64,000 nucleotides of DNA from Enterococcus timonensis (GTDB taxonomy: Bacteria > Bacillota > Bacilli > Lactobacillales > Enterococcaceae): contig NZ_FNVY01000004.1 of NCBI RefSeq assembly GCF_900104595.1, forward strand, positions 310,001-374,000, given 5' to 3'. Below the pieces are notes generated by a model that saw only the letters and a program-made list of their open reading frames with translations, did not search any database and was not told the origin of the DNA. Position numbers and translations under genes: made by a program. Below, in pieces: positions 52,597 through 61,407 of this stretch; position 1 is the stretch's first letter; each line of letters opens with the position of its first letter.

Positions 52597-52630
52597 GCTA
52601 TAATTGTCCCGAGTTGACTTATAAAGTCAA
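52597..52630 (+). promoter_or_regulatory. Promoter and operator-like palindrome before the DUF402 gene
   Basis: Extended -10 TGCTATAAT (52597-52604). Just downstream TTGACTT-ATA-AAGTCAA (52614-52630) is a perfect 17-base palindrome at about +3 to +20, where a repressor would block transcription. Confidence 0.5.
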
Positions 52631-52655
52631 ATTTTTCTAAGAAAGCAGGACCGCT

Positions 52656-53189
52656 ATGCAAGTTCCTAAAGAAGGAGAGTTTATTACCATCCAAAGTTAC
52701 AAACACGATGGACACTTGCACCGGGTATGGCGGGACACCATGGTCCTTAAAACCAGCGAACATTCACTAATCGGCTTAAATGATCACACCTTAGTTACCG
52801 AATCTGATGGCAGACGGTGGGTAACACGTGAGCCGGCGATTGTTTATTTTCATAAGAAATACTGGTTTAATATCATTGCCATGCTGCGAGAAAAAGGGGT
52901 TTCTTACTATTGTAATTTAGCGAGTCCTTATCTGTTAGATGAAGAGGCGTTAAAATACATCGATTACGATTTAGACATAAAAGTTTTTCCGGATGGGGAA
53001 AAACGCCTTTTAGATGTGGATGAATATGAAATGCATAAGAAAAAAATGCATTATTCTCCTGAGATTGATTATATTTTAAAAGAAAATGTCAAAATTTTAG
53101 TTGATTGGATCAATAATGAGTCCGGTCCTTTTTCTCAAGGTTATATCGACGTGTGGTATGACCGCTATCAAGAGTTGTCTCAGAAGTGA
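52656..53189 (+). CDS. DUF402 nucleoside tri/diphosphate phosphatase (Ntdp family)
   Basis: 177 residues. Contains [12 protein letters not shown], ACCEPTable DUF402 residues in [17 protein letters not shown], and the acidic metal-binding set in [24 protein letters not shown]. Homologues hydrolyse nucleoside di- and triphosphates. AGAAAGCAGGA lies before the ATG. Length matches the Staphylococcus and Bacillus proteins. Confidence 0.85.
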   Translation: MQVPKEGEFITIQSYKHDGHLHRVWRDTMVLKTSEHSLIGLNDHTLVTESDGRRWVTREPAIVYFHKKYWFNIIAMLREKGVSYYCNLASPYLLDEEALKYIDYDLDIKVFPDGEKRLLDVDEYEMHKKKMHYSPEIDYILKENVKILVDWINNESGPFSQGYIDVWYDRYQELSQK

Positions 53190-53228
53190 AAAAAAGATTC
53201 GCTAGATTTTTCTAGCGAATCTTTTTTA
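53189..53228. terminator. Bidirectional terminator
   Basis: AAAAAAGATTCGCTAGA pairs with TCTAGCGAATCTTTTTT; serves converging genes at 53189 and 53230. Confidence 0.92.
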
Positions 53229-53229
53229 T

Positions 53230-53637
53230 TTATTCATTTTCTGGAAAAAAGCGAGCAATTTCAATGACGGCCGTATCTTTAGAATCGGAAGCGTGAATAA
53301 CATTTTGCGTACCAGGTAAACCATAATCCCCGCGAATTGTGCCAGGGAGCGCTTCGTGAGACTTAGTAGCGCCGGTCATCCGGCGCACAATATCAATGAC
53401 TTCTTCGCCTTCTAAAACTAAATAAACAACTGGACCTGAAATCATATAATCCACAAGCTCTTTGAAAAAATGGCGGCTGCTGAGATGGGCATAATGAATT
53501 TTGGCAATTTCTTCGGTCATCATCCCATAACGCATAGCAACAATAGTCAAATTCTTATTTTCAAAGCGGCCTAAAATTTTTCCGACTAAGCGTCGTTTGA
53601 CGCCGTCTGGTTTAATAATAACTAATGTTTTTTCCAT
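53230..53637 (-). CDS. ndk: Nucleoside diphosphate kinase
   Basis: 135 residues. Active-site His115 lies in NVIHASDS, with KPDGVKRRLVG at 9-19 and RRMTGAT near 85. It balances NTP and dNTP pools by phosphate transfer through His115. AGGAGTG precedes the ATG. Many Lactobacillales lack ndk, but enterococci may have it. Confidence 0.95.
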   Translation of the reverse strand: MEKTLVIIKPDGVKRRLVGKILGRFENKNLTIVAMRYGMMTEEIAKIHYAHLSSRHFFKELVDYMISGPVVYLVLEGEEVIDIVRRMTGATKSHEALPGTIRGDYGLPGTQNVIHASDSKDTAVIEIARFFPENE

Positions 53638-53657
53638 GAAAACACTCCTTTAGATGA

Positions 53658-54095
53658 TTAGATTATATTTTTTTGCATCATTTTGTGCTCAATACCTGCA
53701 TCTAAGAAAATTTCGCTAGTCACTTGATAACCTAATTTTTCATAAAAACCTAGAGCGGTCAGTTGCGCTCCTAAAATAATTGTCTTTCCATCGTGAGTTT
53801 TGGAAAAATTTTCCGCCTCTTTAACGAGTGCATCACCAATTTGGTGATGGCGATATGGTTTTAAAACAGCCATTCGTTGTAATTTCATCACGTGATTTTC
53901 TTGGGGCAAAAGGCGACAAGTCCCACAAGCATTTCCAAAATCATCATAATAAACAAAGTGAATACAATATGCTTCGTACTGATCGACCTCTTCGTTTAAA
54001 GGGACGTGCTGCTCTTTCATAAAGACCTCGCTGCGAATTCTTAAAGCATCAATATAGATTGGACTTAGCCTATCTCTCGTTTGTACAATTTTCAA
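53658..54095 (-). CDS. GNAT family acetyltransferase (ElaA/YjcF-like)
   Basis: 145 residues. Starts with RIRSEVFMKEQHVPLNEEVDQYE, typical of the ElaA/YjcF GNAT branch, with CRLLPQENHVMKLQRMAVLKPYRHHQIGDAL as the acetyl-CoA binding core and GFYEKLGYQV near the end. The Gly-x-Gly of the P-loop is replaced by His-Gln-Ile-Gly. Substrate unknown. Located 20 bases upstream of ndk on the same strand. Confidence 0.85.
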   Translation of the reverse strand: MKIVQTRDRLSPIYIDALRIRSEVFMKEQHVPLNEEVDQYEAYCIHFVYYDDFGNACGTCRLLPQENHVMKLQRMAVLKPYRHHQIGDALVKEAENFSKTHDGKTIILGAQLTALGFYEKLGYQVTSEIFLDAGIEHKMMQKNII

Positions 54096-54214
54096 AAAAA
54101 TCCCTCACTTTAATAGAATAAATCTTAACGGAAAAAAAAGTTTATCAGCAGTAATTTTCCCTTTTGTTTAGTATACTATAAAATAGGAACGACAACAGAC
54201 TTGGAGGGTTGCTT

Positions 54215-55342
54215 TTGTTAGATAAAGTCAGAAATTCAAAAATTATGTTTTGGTCATTGGAACTATTAATTATCGCCACCTTGATTTTTGTTAGTCAAAA
54301 AATTGATGGGATATTTGATCCAATTGCTACTTTTTTCTCCACGTTATTTGCGCCTATTCTAATTGCTGGCTTTTTGTTTTATGTTTTAAATCCGCTAGTT
54401 AATTTACTGGAGAAAATAAAAATTAAGCGGGTTTGGGGGACAGTGATCGTTTTTATTTTGCTGATTGCCATTATTGTGATCGCCTCGCTCACTTTTATTC
54501 CTTATTTAATAAGTCAAATTTCCACTTTAGTTGAAAATGCCCCCGAGACGGCTAAACAAATCGAAACATGGGCGCGAGGAATTGCTGAAGAACCTTTTTT
54601 AAAAGATTTAGATTTGGAACAATATATTAATCAAATTGATCTGTCTTATTCGGAAATTTTAACGAATTTATTTAAAGGAATTTCTGGGGGCATCGGTTCG
54701 ATATTTTCTACCGTAGCTTCGGCAGTGGTAGTTTTAGTTACCGCGCCTTTTGTTTTATTTTATATGCTCAAAGACGGCGAGCGTCTACAACCGGCCATAG
54801 AAAAAATTACCCCTGAAAAATCGCGGAAAGATGTGATTACTTTATTAGGGCAAATGAATGACACGATTGCTACTTATATTTCTGGGCAAGCAATTGAAAG
54901 TCTGTTTGTAGCTACCTTTACTTTTATTGGCTACAGTATTATTGGTGTTGATTATGCGTTATTGTTCGGGGTGATTGCCGGCTTAACGAATTTAATTCCT
55001 TATATTGGTCCATATCTTGGATTGCTGCCAGCCGTGTTAGTAACGGTTTTTGATTCACCAATTAAAGCTTTATTGTGTTGTCTAGTCGTCTTAATTGTTC
55101 AACAATTGGACGGAAATATTATTTATCCTAATGTTATCGGAAAAAAATTAAAAATTCATCCATTGACGATTATTTTAATTTTACTTGTAGCAGGGAATTT
55201 ATCAGGATTACTAGGGATTTTTCTAGGGGTTCCCATCTATGCAGTGGCTCGGACGATTGTGATTTATGTTTTCAATATTTATAAATTGCGAAAAGGTGAG
55301 GTGAAAAGCCAATCACAGCGCCCGCGAGTCTATCGAAGATAA
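54215..55342 (+). CDS. AI-2E family transporter
   Basis: 375 residues with about eight helices. AI-2E signatures include FLFYVLNPLVNLLEKIKIKRVWG, PFVLFYMLKDGERL near 185, and IPYIGPYLGLLPAVLV. Family members include YdjX/TqsA-like exporters and Na+/H+ antiporters; the substrate is not known. TTG 54215 has GGAGGG six bases upstream; TTG 54209 touches that site. Basic tail. Confidence 0.85.
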   Translation: MLDKVRNSKIMFWSLELLIIATLIFVSQKIDGIFDPIATFFSTLFAPILIAGFLFYVLNPLVNLLEKIKIKRVWGTVIVFILLIAIIVIASLTFIPYLISQISTLVENAPETAKQIETWARGIAEEPFLKDLDLEQYINQIDLSYSEILTNLFKGISGGIGSIFSTVASAVVVLVTAPFVLFYMLKDGERLQPAIEKITPEKSRKDVITLLGQMNDTIATYISGQAIESLFVATFTFIGYSIIGVDYALLFGVIAGLTNLIPYIGPYLGLLPAVLVTVFDSPIKALLCCLVVLIVQQLDGNIIYPNVIGKKLKIHPLTIILILLVAGNLSGLLGIFLGVPIYAVARTIVIYVFNIYKLRKGEVKSQSQRPRVYRR

Positions 55343-55395
55343 GCGAATAAAATTATATGAAATTAATTGTCAAAACGTATTTCTTATGCTAATAT

Positions 55396-55432
55396 TTTAA
55401 GTGATTAGACTTAGGTTTAATCACTTTTTTAC
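55396..55432 (+). terminator. Terminator after the AI-2E gene
   Basis: AAGTGATTA pairs with TTAATCACTT around GACTTAGGT, followed by TTTTTTA. Confidence 0.8.
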
Positions 55433-55463
55433 TATTTGAGAATTTTGAAGGAGAGATGAGTAA

Positions 55464-56846
55464 ATGGGTAATTCTGACCCCGATAGTTCGTCGCTGGTTG
55501 GCCAGATTATTTTGTTAGTAGTTTTAACGATGCTGAATGCTTTTTTAGCGGCTTCTGAAATGGCGGTTGTGTCCGTCAATAAGAACCGAGTGGAGCAAAA
55601 AGCAGGTGAAGGGGATAAAAAAAGTCTGCGGTTATTAGGCATTTTGCGTGATCCCAATAATTTTTTATCCACCATTCAAGTTGGAATAACTTTGATAAAT
55701 ATTTTGTCAGGGGCCTCACTGGCCGATTCTTTGTCCAACCGTTTAGCAAGTGCTTTGGGAAATTCAGCTGTTGCCAAGAATGTCTCTAGTATAATTATTT
55801 TGGCATTATTGACTTATGTATCGATTGTTTTTGGGGAATTGTATCCGAAACGGATTGCTTTAAACAAAGCTGAAGAAATTGCCAATGTCGCGTCCCATGT
55901 GGTTAAAATATTAGGTACAGTGATGAAACCATTCGTTTGGTTGCTCACTGCTTCAACAAGTTTATTGGCGCGGATTACGCCTATGACTTTTGACGATGAA
56001 GATTCTAAGCTGACCCGTGAAGAAATGCGGTATATGTTAGAAACTGAAGGTGTCTTAGAAGATGACGAATTGGAAATGCTCCAAGGGGTCTTTTCTTTAG
56101 ATAATAAAGTGGCTCGAGAAGTTATGGTGCCTAGAACTGATGCTTTCATGGTAGATATTGACGACGATACACAAGAAAATATTAACGCGATTTTAGGCGA
56201 AAGTTATTCGCGAATTCCAGTTTACAAAGAAGATAAAGATAAAATTATCGGTGTGTTACACATTAAAAATTTACTCAAAGCCGCCCATAAAGTTGGTTTT
56301 GAAAATATTAAGTTACATGATGTGTTGCAAGAACCACTCTTTGTGCCGGAAACAATTTTTATTGATGATTTATTGTACGAACTGAAAAAAACGCAAAACC
56401 AAATGGCCATTTTACTTGATGAGTATGGTGGCGTGGTTGGTGTGGTTACTTTAGAAGACTTATTGGAAGAAATCGTCGGAGAAATCGATGATGAATCTGA
56501 TGAAGTTGAAAAATTATATACCCAAATTTCGGAAAATGAATATTACGTTCAAGGGCGGATGTCCATTGACGAATTCAATGAAGAATTTGACACTGAATTA
56601 GAAATGCCTGACGTGGATACGATGGCCGGTTACTTAATTACTGCCCTAGGAATGATTCCTGATGAAGGAGAAAAATTATCCTACAACGTGGATCATCTGA
56701 CGTTAACTTCTGAAGAGATGGAAGGCGCGCGGGTTTTATTATTAAGAGTCACTTTCCATCCTGATCAAGTCGGCGAAGATCCTGAAGTTGCTGAAGTGAA
56801 ACATGGATTTTTAAAAGCTAATGGAAAAAATAACGACCAAGATTAA
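55464..56846 (+). CDS. CorC/HlyC family CNNM-CBS membrane protein
   Basis: 460 residues: DUF21/CNNM membrane domain with four helices (about 12-190, including NAFLAASEMAVVSVNKNRV), two CBS domains (about 205-330), and a CorC_HlyC domain (about 345-435). Such proteins are Mg2+ exporters or magnesium/cobalt homeostasis factors; the older hemolysin label is not supported. GAAGGAGAG precedes the ATG. Confidence 0.88.
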   Translation: MGNSDPDSSSLVGQIILLVVLTMLNAFLAASEMAVVSVNKNRVEQKAGEGDKKSLRLLGILRDPNNFLSTIQVGITLINILSGASLADSLSNRLASALGNSAVAKNVSSIIILALLTYVSIVFGELYPKRIALNKAEEIANVASHVVKILGTVMKPFVWLLTASTSLLARITPMTFDDEDSKLTREEMRYMLETEGVLEDDELEMLQGVFSLDNKVAREVMVPRTDAFMVDIDDDTQENINAILGESYSRIPVYKEDKDKIIGVLHIKNLLKAAHKVGFENIKLHDVLQEPLFVPETIFIDDLLYELKKTQNQMAILLDEYGGVVGVVTLEDLLEEIVGEIDDESDEVEKLYTQISENEYYVQGRMSIDEFNEEFDTELEMPDVDTMAGYLITALGMIPDEGEKLSYNVDHLTLTSEEMEGARVLLLRVTFHPDQVGEDPEVAEVKHGFLKANGKNNDQD

Positions 56847-56859
56847 GCAAATGAATTAG

Positions 56860-57056
56860 TAAAAAGCTCTTTTTTGAAAGCGAGACTGCACTAGGTGAAA
56901 GGCAGTTAAAAAAATCTTTTGAACCTCTCATTTTTATTTGCCAAAAGCACGTTGACAGGCGTTAACTGTTTTGAGCGGGTTGAAATATTCAACCAAGCAA
57001 GGTGGTACCGCGATGACTAAAGTCTCGTCCTTACATATAAGGACGGGACTTTTTTA
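56860..57056 (+). promoter_or_regulatory. Proline T-box riboswitch upstream of proS
   Basis: The T-box sequence AAGGTGGTACCGCG is at 56999-57012, preceded by the stem III hairpin GGTTGAATATTCAACC-type (56978-56994). In stem I, GAACCTCTC (56921-56929) places CCT (Pro) at 56924-56926 in the specifier position. The terminator GTCTCGTCCTT/AAGGACGGGAC with T-tract is at 57021-57056. Uncharged tRNA-Pro would allow read-through. Confidence 0.9.
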
Positions 57057-57078
57057 TTTATTTTTAGGAGGAAAACAA

Positions 57079-58518
57079 ATGAGTAATTTACAAAAAGAAG
57101 ATTTTTCTAAATGGTATTTACAAACGATTCAACAAGCGGACTTGATGAGTTATTCACCAGTGCGGGGCTGTATTATTTTTAAACCAGATGGCTTTGAATT
57201 GTGGGAACATATTCAAGAAGAATTCAATAAATTTTTAAAAGCAGAAGGGATTCGTAATGCGTATTTTCCAATGTTGATTCCTTATAGTTTTTTTGCCAAA
57301 GAAAGTGATCATATTGAAGGATTCGCGCCAGAACTTCCTTGGGTAACTAAAGTCGGTAACGAAGAATTAGAAGAACCACTAGCTTTGCGTCCAACTAGTG
57401 AAACGATGATTGGTTCTGCTTTTTCAGAATGGATTAATTCCTATCGCGATCTGCCTTATGAAATCAATCAATGGGCCAATGTTTTTCGTTGGGAGAAAAA
57501 AACTTTACCATTTTTGCGGACGTCAGAATTTTTATGGCAAGAAGGCCACACTGCTCACGCTGACGAAGAAGATGCTCGCAGACGGACAATGCGCGTCTTA
57601 GAAGCTTATCGCGATTTGGCAGAAAATTTCTTGGCAATTCCTGTTTACGTGGGACAAAAAACACCTAGCGAACGATTTGCCGGTGCGGTTGATACGTATT
57701 CCATTGAAGCGATGATGAAAGACGGGAAAGCTGTTCAAGCTGGAACAAGTCATTACATGGGGACAAAATTTGCCGAAGCTTTCGATATTAAATATTTGAA
57801 CGCGGAAAATGAACATGTTTTTGCTCACACAACTTCTTGGGGAATTTCTACTCGTTTAATCGGCGCTTTAATTATGACCCACGGCGACGAACAAGGTTTG
57901 GTTTTCCCACCAAAAGTTGCCCCAACACAAGTGGTCTTGATGCCGGTTGGTCCTTGGAAAAAAAATCCAGCGATTTTAGAAAAACTTGGCGCAATTAAAG
58001 AAGAGCTAGCTGCGAAAAATTTGCGGGTGCGCTTGGATGATTCAGACAACACGCCAGGATTCAAATTCAATGAATGGGAATTAAAAGGCGCTTGTTTGCG
58101 AATTGAAGTCGGACCACGGGATTTGGAAAATCAACATGCGATGGTGAAAGTTCGCGACCTTTCAGAAAAAGTAGCCGTCGATTTTCCAGAACTGACTGAC
58201 TATGTAGAAGAACAATTGGCACAAATGCAAGTTCGCTTGTTGGAAAACGCGCGGTTGCGTAACAAAGCCAATGAACATTTGGACATTAATACGTTGGATG
58301 AATTGAAACAACATATTAAAACTTGCCAAGAAAATAACGAACCGACTGGATTTGTTTTAATCGGTTGGGACGGCAGCGAAGAAACAGAAGCGAAAATTAA
58401 AGAAGAAACAGGCTTTACGACGCGTAATATTCCATTTGAAGCACCAATGGAAAAAGCGGTGGATCTTGTTACAGGACTTCCTGCAACACAAACGGTCTGG
58501 ATTGCTCGGGCCTATTAA
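57079..58518 (+). CDS. proS: Prolyl-tRNA synthetase, short (archaeal/eukaryotic) type
   Basis: 479 residues. Motif 2 region FRWEKKTLPFLRTSEFLWQE with GHTAH and the FTTRNIPFE-type C-terminus identify the eukaryote/archaeon-like ProRS, which lacks the INS editing domain of the about 570-residue bacterial enzyme usual in Enterococcus. It charges tRNA-Pro. ATG 57079 follows AGGAGG; the longer frame from 56971 runs through the T-box. Under proline T-box control. Confidence 0.93.
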   Translation: MSNLQKEDFSKWYLQTIQQADLMSYSPVRGCIIFKPDGFELWEHIQEEFNKFLKAEGIRNAYFPMLIPYSFFAKESDHIEGFAPELPWVTKVGNEELEEPLALRPTSETMIGSAFSEWINSYRDLPYEINQWANVFRWEKKTLPFLRTSEFLWQEGHTAHADEEDARRRTMRVLEAYRDLAENFLAIPVYVGQKTPSERFAGAVDTYSIEAMMKDGKAVQAGTSHYMGTKFAEAFDIKYLNAENEHVFAHTTSWGISTRLIGALIMTHGDEQGLVFPPKVAPTQVVLMPVGPWKKNPAILEKLGAIKEELAAKNLRVRLDDSDNTPGFKFNEWELKGACLRIEVGPRDLENQHAMVKVRDLSEKVAVDFPELTDYVEEQLAQMQVRLLENARLRNKANEHLDINTLDELKQHIKTCQENNEPTGFVLIGWDGSEETEAKIKEETGFTTRNIPFEAPMEKAVDLVTGLPATQTVWIARAY

Positions 58519-58532
58519 GCAAAAAACTTTTG

Positions 58533-58573
58533 AAACCTCCCAAGGCCGAGTACACTATGGCTAAAGGAGGTTT
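58533..58573 (+). terminator. Hairpin containing the downstream ribosome binding site
   Basis: AAACCTCC (58533-58540) pairs with GGAGGTTT (58566-58573), with inner GCC/GGC pairing, then TTTT. It can act as the proS terminator, and its 3' arm is the Shine-Dalgarno of the next gene. Confidence 0.7.
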
Positions 58574-58578
58574 TTTAA

Positions 58579-59202
58579 ATGAAAATTGCAATTATTGGTG
58601 CCACTGGTCGGGCTGGCGGATTTATTTTAAAAGAAGCATTGGCACGAGGCCTTGAAGTTACAGCGATTGTCCGTCATCCAGAAAAATTAACGGAGGATGT
58701 ACCTGTGTTAGCCAAAGATTTATTTGCTTTAACGACGAATGATTTGGAAAAATTTGATGTGGTGGTGGATGCTTTTAACGCCCCCAATGGTAAAGAGGAA
58801 TTACACGAAAAATCAGTCGATCATCTGGTCCAAATTTTAACTGGCACAAAGACCCGCTTAATTGTTGTCGGCGGCGCTTCGTCTTTATTTATTAACCAAG
58901 AAAAAACGATCCGAATGATTGAACAAGTACCTAAAGATGCACCATTTTATCCAGTTGGTTTTTATATGACTCAAAGTTTGCTAGATTTAAAAAAATCAAC
59001 AGTGGACTGGACTTATTTGTCACCAGCGCTATATTTTAATCCCAATGGTGAAAAAACAGGAAAATACCGCGTCAGCGACGATTTTTTAGTAACCGATGAA
59101 AGAGGACGGAGTGAAATTTCCATGGCCGATTACGCCATCGCCCTAGTAGACGAAATCCAACAACCAAAACACCAACAAAAACACTTTTCCGTGTTGAAAT
59201 AA
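58579..59202 (+). CDS. NAD(P)-binding protein (NmrA/YwnB-like)
   Basis: 207 residues of an atypical short-chain dehydrogenase fold. N-terminal GATGRAGGFILKEAL binds NAD(P), followed by AIVRHPEKL and VVGGASSLF. Catalytic Tyr-x3-Lys is absent, so it may act as a redox sensor or NADPH-dependent isomerase. The stop codon TAA forms the first bases of a hairpin repeat. Confidence 0.85.
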   Translation: MKIAIIGATGRAGGFILKEALARGLEVTAIVRHPEKLTEDVPVLAKDLFALTTNDLEKFDVVVDAFNAPNGKEELHEKSVDHLVQILTGTKTRLIVVGGASSLFINQEKTIRMIEQVPKDAPFYPVGFYMTQSLLDLKKSTVDWTYLSPALYFNPNGEKTGKYRVSDDFLVTDERGRSEISMADYAIALVDEIQQPKHQQKHFSVLK

Positions 59203-59554
59203 GGTTGTCAAAGGCGCGTTTAGTGACGTAGAAAAATAGGGAAATCATTAAAAATTCCGCTATTGGATTTTCAATGATTTCATCTTTTTTCCTAGTCACT
59301 GCGCCTGAGACACCGTCAATAAGGTTGTGTTTTGAACGCTTAATGGCGCAGAAAATTAGGGTAATGGTGTATGACTGCAAAGCAGGCAGAAGGCATTGCG
59401 TCTATTTTCCAAGCCACTGTTCAAAACACACCGTCAAATAAGGATGTCGAAAGTGTGTTCAGCTGCGCAGAAAATTAGAAAAACTGAGGACGAATGGAAC
59501 ATTCGCCCTCAGTTTTATCTATTTTCCTAGCAGTTACCTTTGAGACACCGTCAA
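59201..59554 (+). repeat. Array of three hairpin repeat units
   Basis: Units at 59201-59319, 59320-59438 and 59440-59554, each starting AAGG(T/A)TGT and ending ACACCGTCAA. Each folds on itself (for example GGCGCG...TAGTGAC opposite GTCACTGCGCC in unit 1). Interiors differ, termini are shared with the other three loci. Lies between converging genes. Confidence 0.88.
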
Positions 59555-59570
59555 AAGAATGTAAAAAATA

Positions 59571-59618
59571 AACCACAACATCAAAAGTATTTTCCTTTTG
59601 ATGTTGTGGTTTATTTTT
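59571..59618. terminator. Bidirectional terminator
   Basis: AAACCACAACATCAAAAG pairs with CTTTTGATGTTGTGGTTT; it overlaps the 3' end of the FUSC gene by a few codons. Confidence 0.9.
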
Positions 59619-60207
59619 GGTAGCCAGTTTCTTTCAGTTCTGCTTCGACTTTTTCTTTTAATTTTTCTAGTTCGTTTTCTTTTTGTTTTAAATTTTTTAA
59701 ATCCTCAACAATCGCTCGCTTTTTAAGTTTCGGGTTGGGTTTGATGGCCGCATTAATAGTGATGGCAATCGTCGTACCAATAAAAGTATCTAATACGCGA
59801 TTGACAGCATACAAAAAATTCGGTTCTTCAAACAATCCCAAGGAAACAAGCAGCAATGTGGAAATGGCTGAAACAATCCCCATATTATTTCCGATGCCAT
59901 CAGAAAAGACAATCGTCAAAATGACAAAAATTGGTAAGCAAAAAATCACCCAATTAGAATTTTCCGGAAAAAACATTCCTAAACTACTTAAAACCAACCC
60001 AAAAAACGCCCCAATAACATTGCCCAAAATTTTCGATTTGGAAAAAGAAACGCTTCTTGTTAAATCTTGACGCAAGGCAAAGACGGCTGATAAAGCAGCA
60101 ATAATTGGGGTTGATCGATTGGTCCATTGAAATAAAACTAAAACGATAAAGACAGCTAAGGCAGTTTTTATCGTTCGCATGCCTAAGCGAAATCGGCCAA
60201 GCTTCAT
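59611..60207 (-). CDS. FUSC/aromatic acid exporter family membrane protein
   Basis: 198 residues. Four to five hydrophobic segments in the first 150 residues (RTIKTALAVFIVLVLFQW, ILGNVIGAFFGLVLSSLG), then a cytoplasmic coiled coil rich in Lys/Glu. The ArAE_1 pattern STPIIAALSAVFALRQDLTRS is present. Likely a half-size member of the family; substrate unknown. ATG 60207 has AAAGGAG nine bases upstream. Confidence 0.8.
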   Translation of the reverse strand: MKLGRFRLGMRTIKTALAVFIVLVLFQWTNRSTPIIAALSAVFALRQDLTRSVSFSKSKILGNVIGAFFGLVLSSLGMFFPENSNWVIFCLPIFVILTIVFSDGIGNNMGIVSAISTLLLVSLGLFEEPNFLYAVNRVLDTFIGTTIAITINAAIKPNPKLKKRAIVEDLKNLKQKENELEKLKEKVEAELKETGYQK

Positions 60208-60273
60208 GATGCTCAACTCCTTTATTCAATTGTAAAGGAGTTTTTCATTTTTGAAAAATAATTGTCCTATTTC

Positions 60274-61221
60274 TTATTGGTGCCAGCGTTGTTGCATCTC
60301 ATCTAATAAGGCGATAACGTCTTGCGTTAAGTCTAGCGATGCATTGGAAGCTCCGGCGATGACTTTCAAAAAGTTAGTCACTTCATAATTTAGCGCCTCT
60401 GAACTTGCGCCAACTTCAATTATTTCAGTTGTGCCATCATTATAAAAAATTTCGCAATGATCCGCGCGAGGGTAATCAGGAATTTGAATATAAGCTTGTT
60501 CAAAAGAAACGATGCCGACTTTGGGCATTTTTGCTTGGAAAGTCAGATTGACAGTTCCCATCTCCGGTCCATTTTGAAAAATAGTAACTGATTGTTCATC
60601 AACACCAGTGGAAAAAGGTTCCATAGTTGTCGCGATAATTTTCGGTTGATTGGTCATAAATTTACGCAAAAAAGAAACCGCGTAAGTCCCGATATCTAAT
60701 AAAGCACCGCCGCCTAAATCGGGATTGAAAAAGCGATTGCTGGCAATGGGTTCTTTAAAAGATCCAAAAGGGGCTTGAATCATTTTTAAGCGACCGAAAT
60801 CGCCATTAGCAATTAATTTGGCTAGTTTATCGTATAAAGGCATATTAAAAATTGTCATGGCTTCTTGCAAGACGAGTTGTTTTTCTTCGGCCAGCGCAAT
60901 CAAAGCTGCCAATTCCGTAAGATTTACCGTGATTGCTTTTTCGCACAAGACATGTTTGCCGGCAACTAAAGCTTTTTGGCAATAACTAAAATGTTGCAAA
61001 TTTGGCACCGAAACATAGACCGCATCAATATTTGGATCTTGCAGCAATTCATCATAAGAATCATAAGCGTGAGGAATGGCCAATTTTTCTGCAAAGGCGC
61101 GGGATTTTTCTGGAGTTCGGGAAGCACAACCATATAAAGTTGCTTCTGATTGATTAAAACTCAGAGCAAAACTTTCAGCAATATCGCCTAAACCAACGAT
61201 GCCAAAATTAATTTTTTTCAA
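60274..61221 (-). CDS. Gfo/Idh/MocA family oxidoreductase
   Basis: 315 residues. N-terminal Rossmann motif GLGDIAESFALSF, then EKAITVNLTE containing the catalytic-region Glu-Lys, and the C-terminal GGGALLDIGTYAVSFL. Similar to dihydrodiol dehydrogenase-like members. It acts on a sugar or related polyol with NAD(P); substrate unknown. GGAGGAA lies before the ATG. Confidence 0.88.
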   Translation of the reverse strand: MKKINFGIVGLGDIAESFALSFNQSEATLYGCASRTPEKSRAFAEKLAIPHAYDSYDELLQDPNIDAVYVSVPNLQHFSYCQKALVAGKHVLCEKAITVNLTELAALIALAEEKQLVLQEAMTIFNMPLYDKLAKLIANGDFGRLKMIQAPFGSFKEPIASNRFFNPDLGGGALLDIGTYAVSFLRKFMTNQPKIIATTMEPFSTGVDEQSVTIFQNGPEMGTVNLTFQAKMPKVGIVSFEQAYIQIPDYPRADHCEIFYNDGTTEIIEVGASSEALNYEVTNFLKVIAGASNASLDLTQDVIALLDEMQQRWHQ

Positions 61222-61407
61222 AATAAAATTCCTCCAATACGTTTTCTTTAAGAATAACAGAAGATGAGAAATTTTTCTAAAATTTGACGGTCACCAATTG
61301 CTAAATTTTTCTTCAAAGAAAGGGAAATGAAAGGTAAATTCGTGCTTTTCTTGGCAATTTTCAGTAAAATAGAGGTATAGGTTCTTTTAAAGTGGGGAGG
61401 GATTTTT

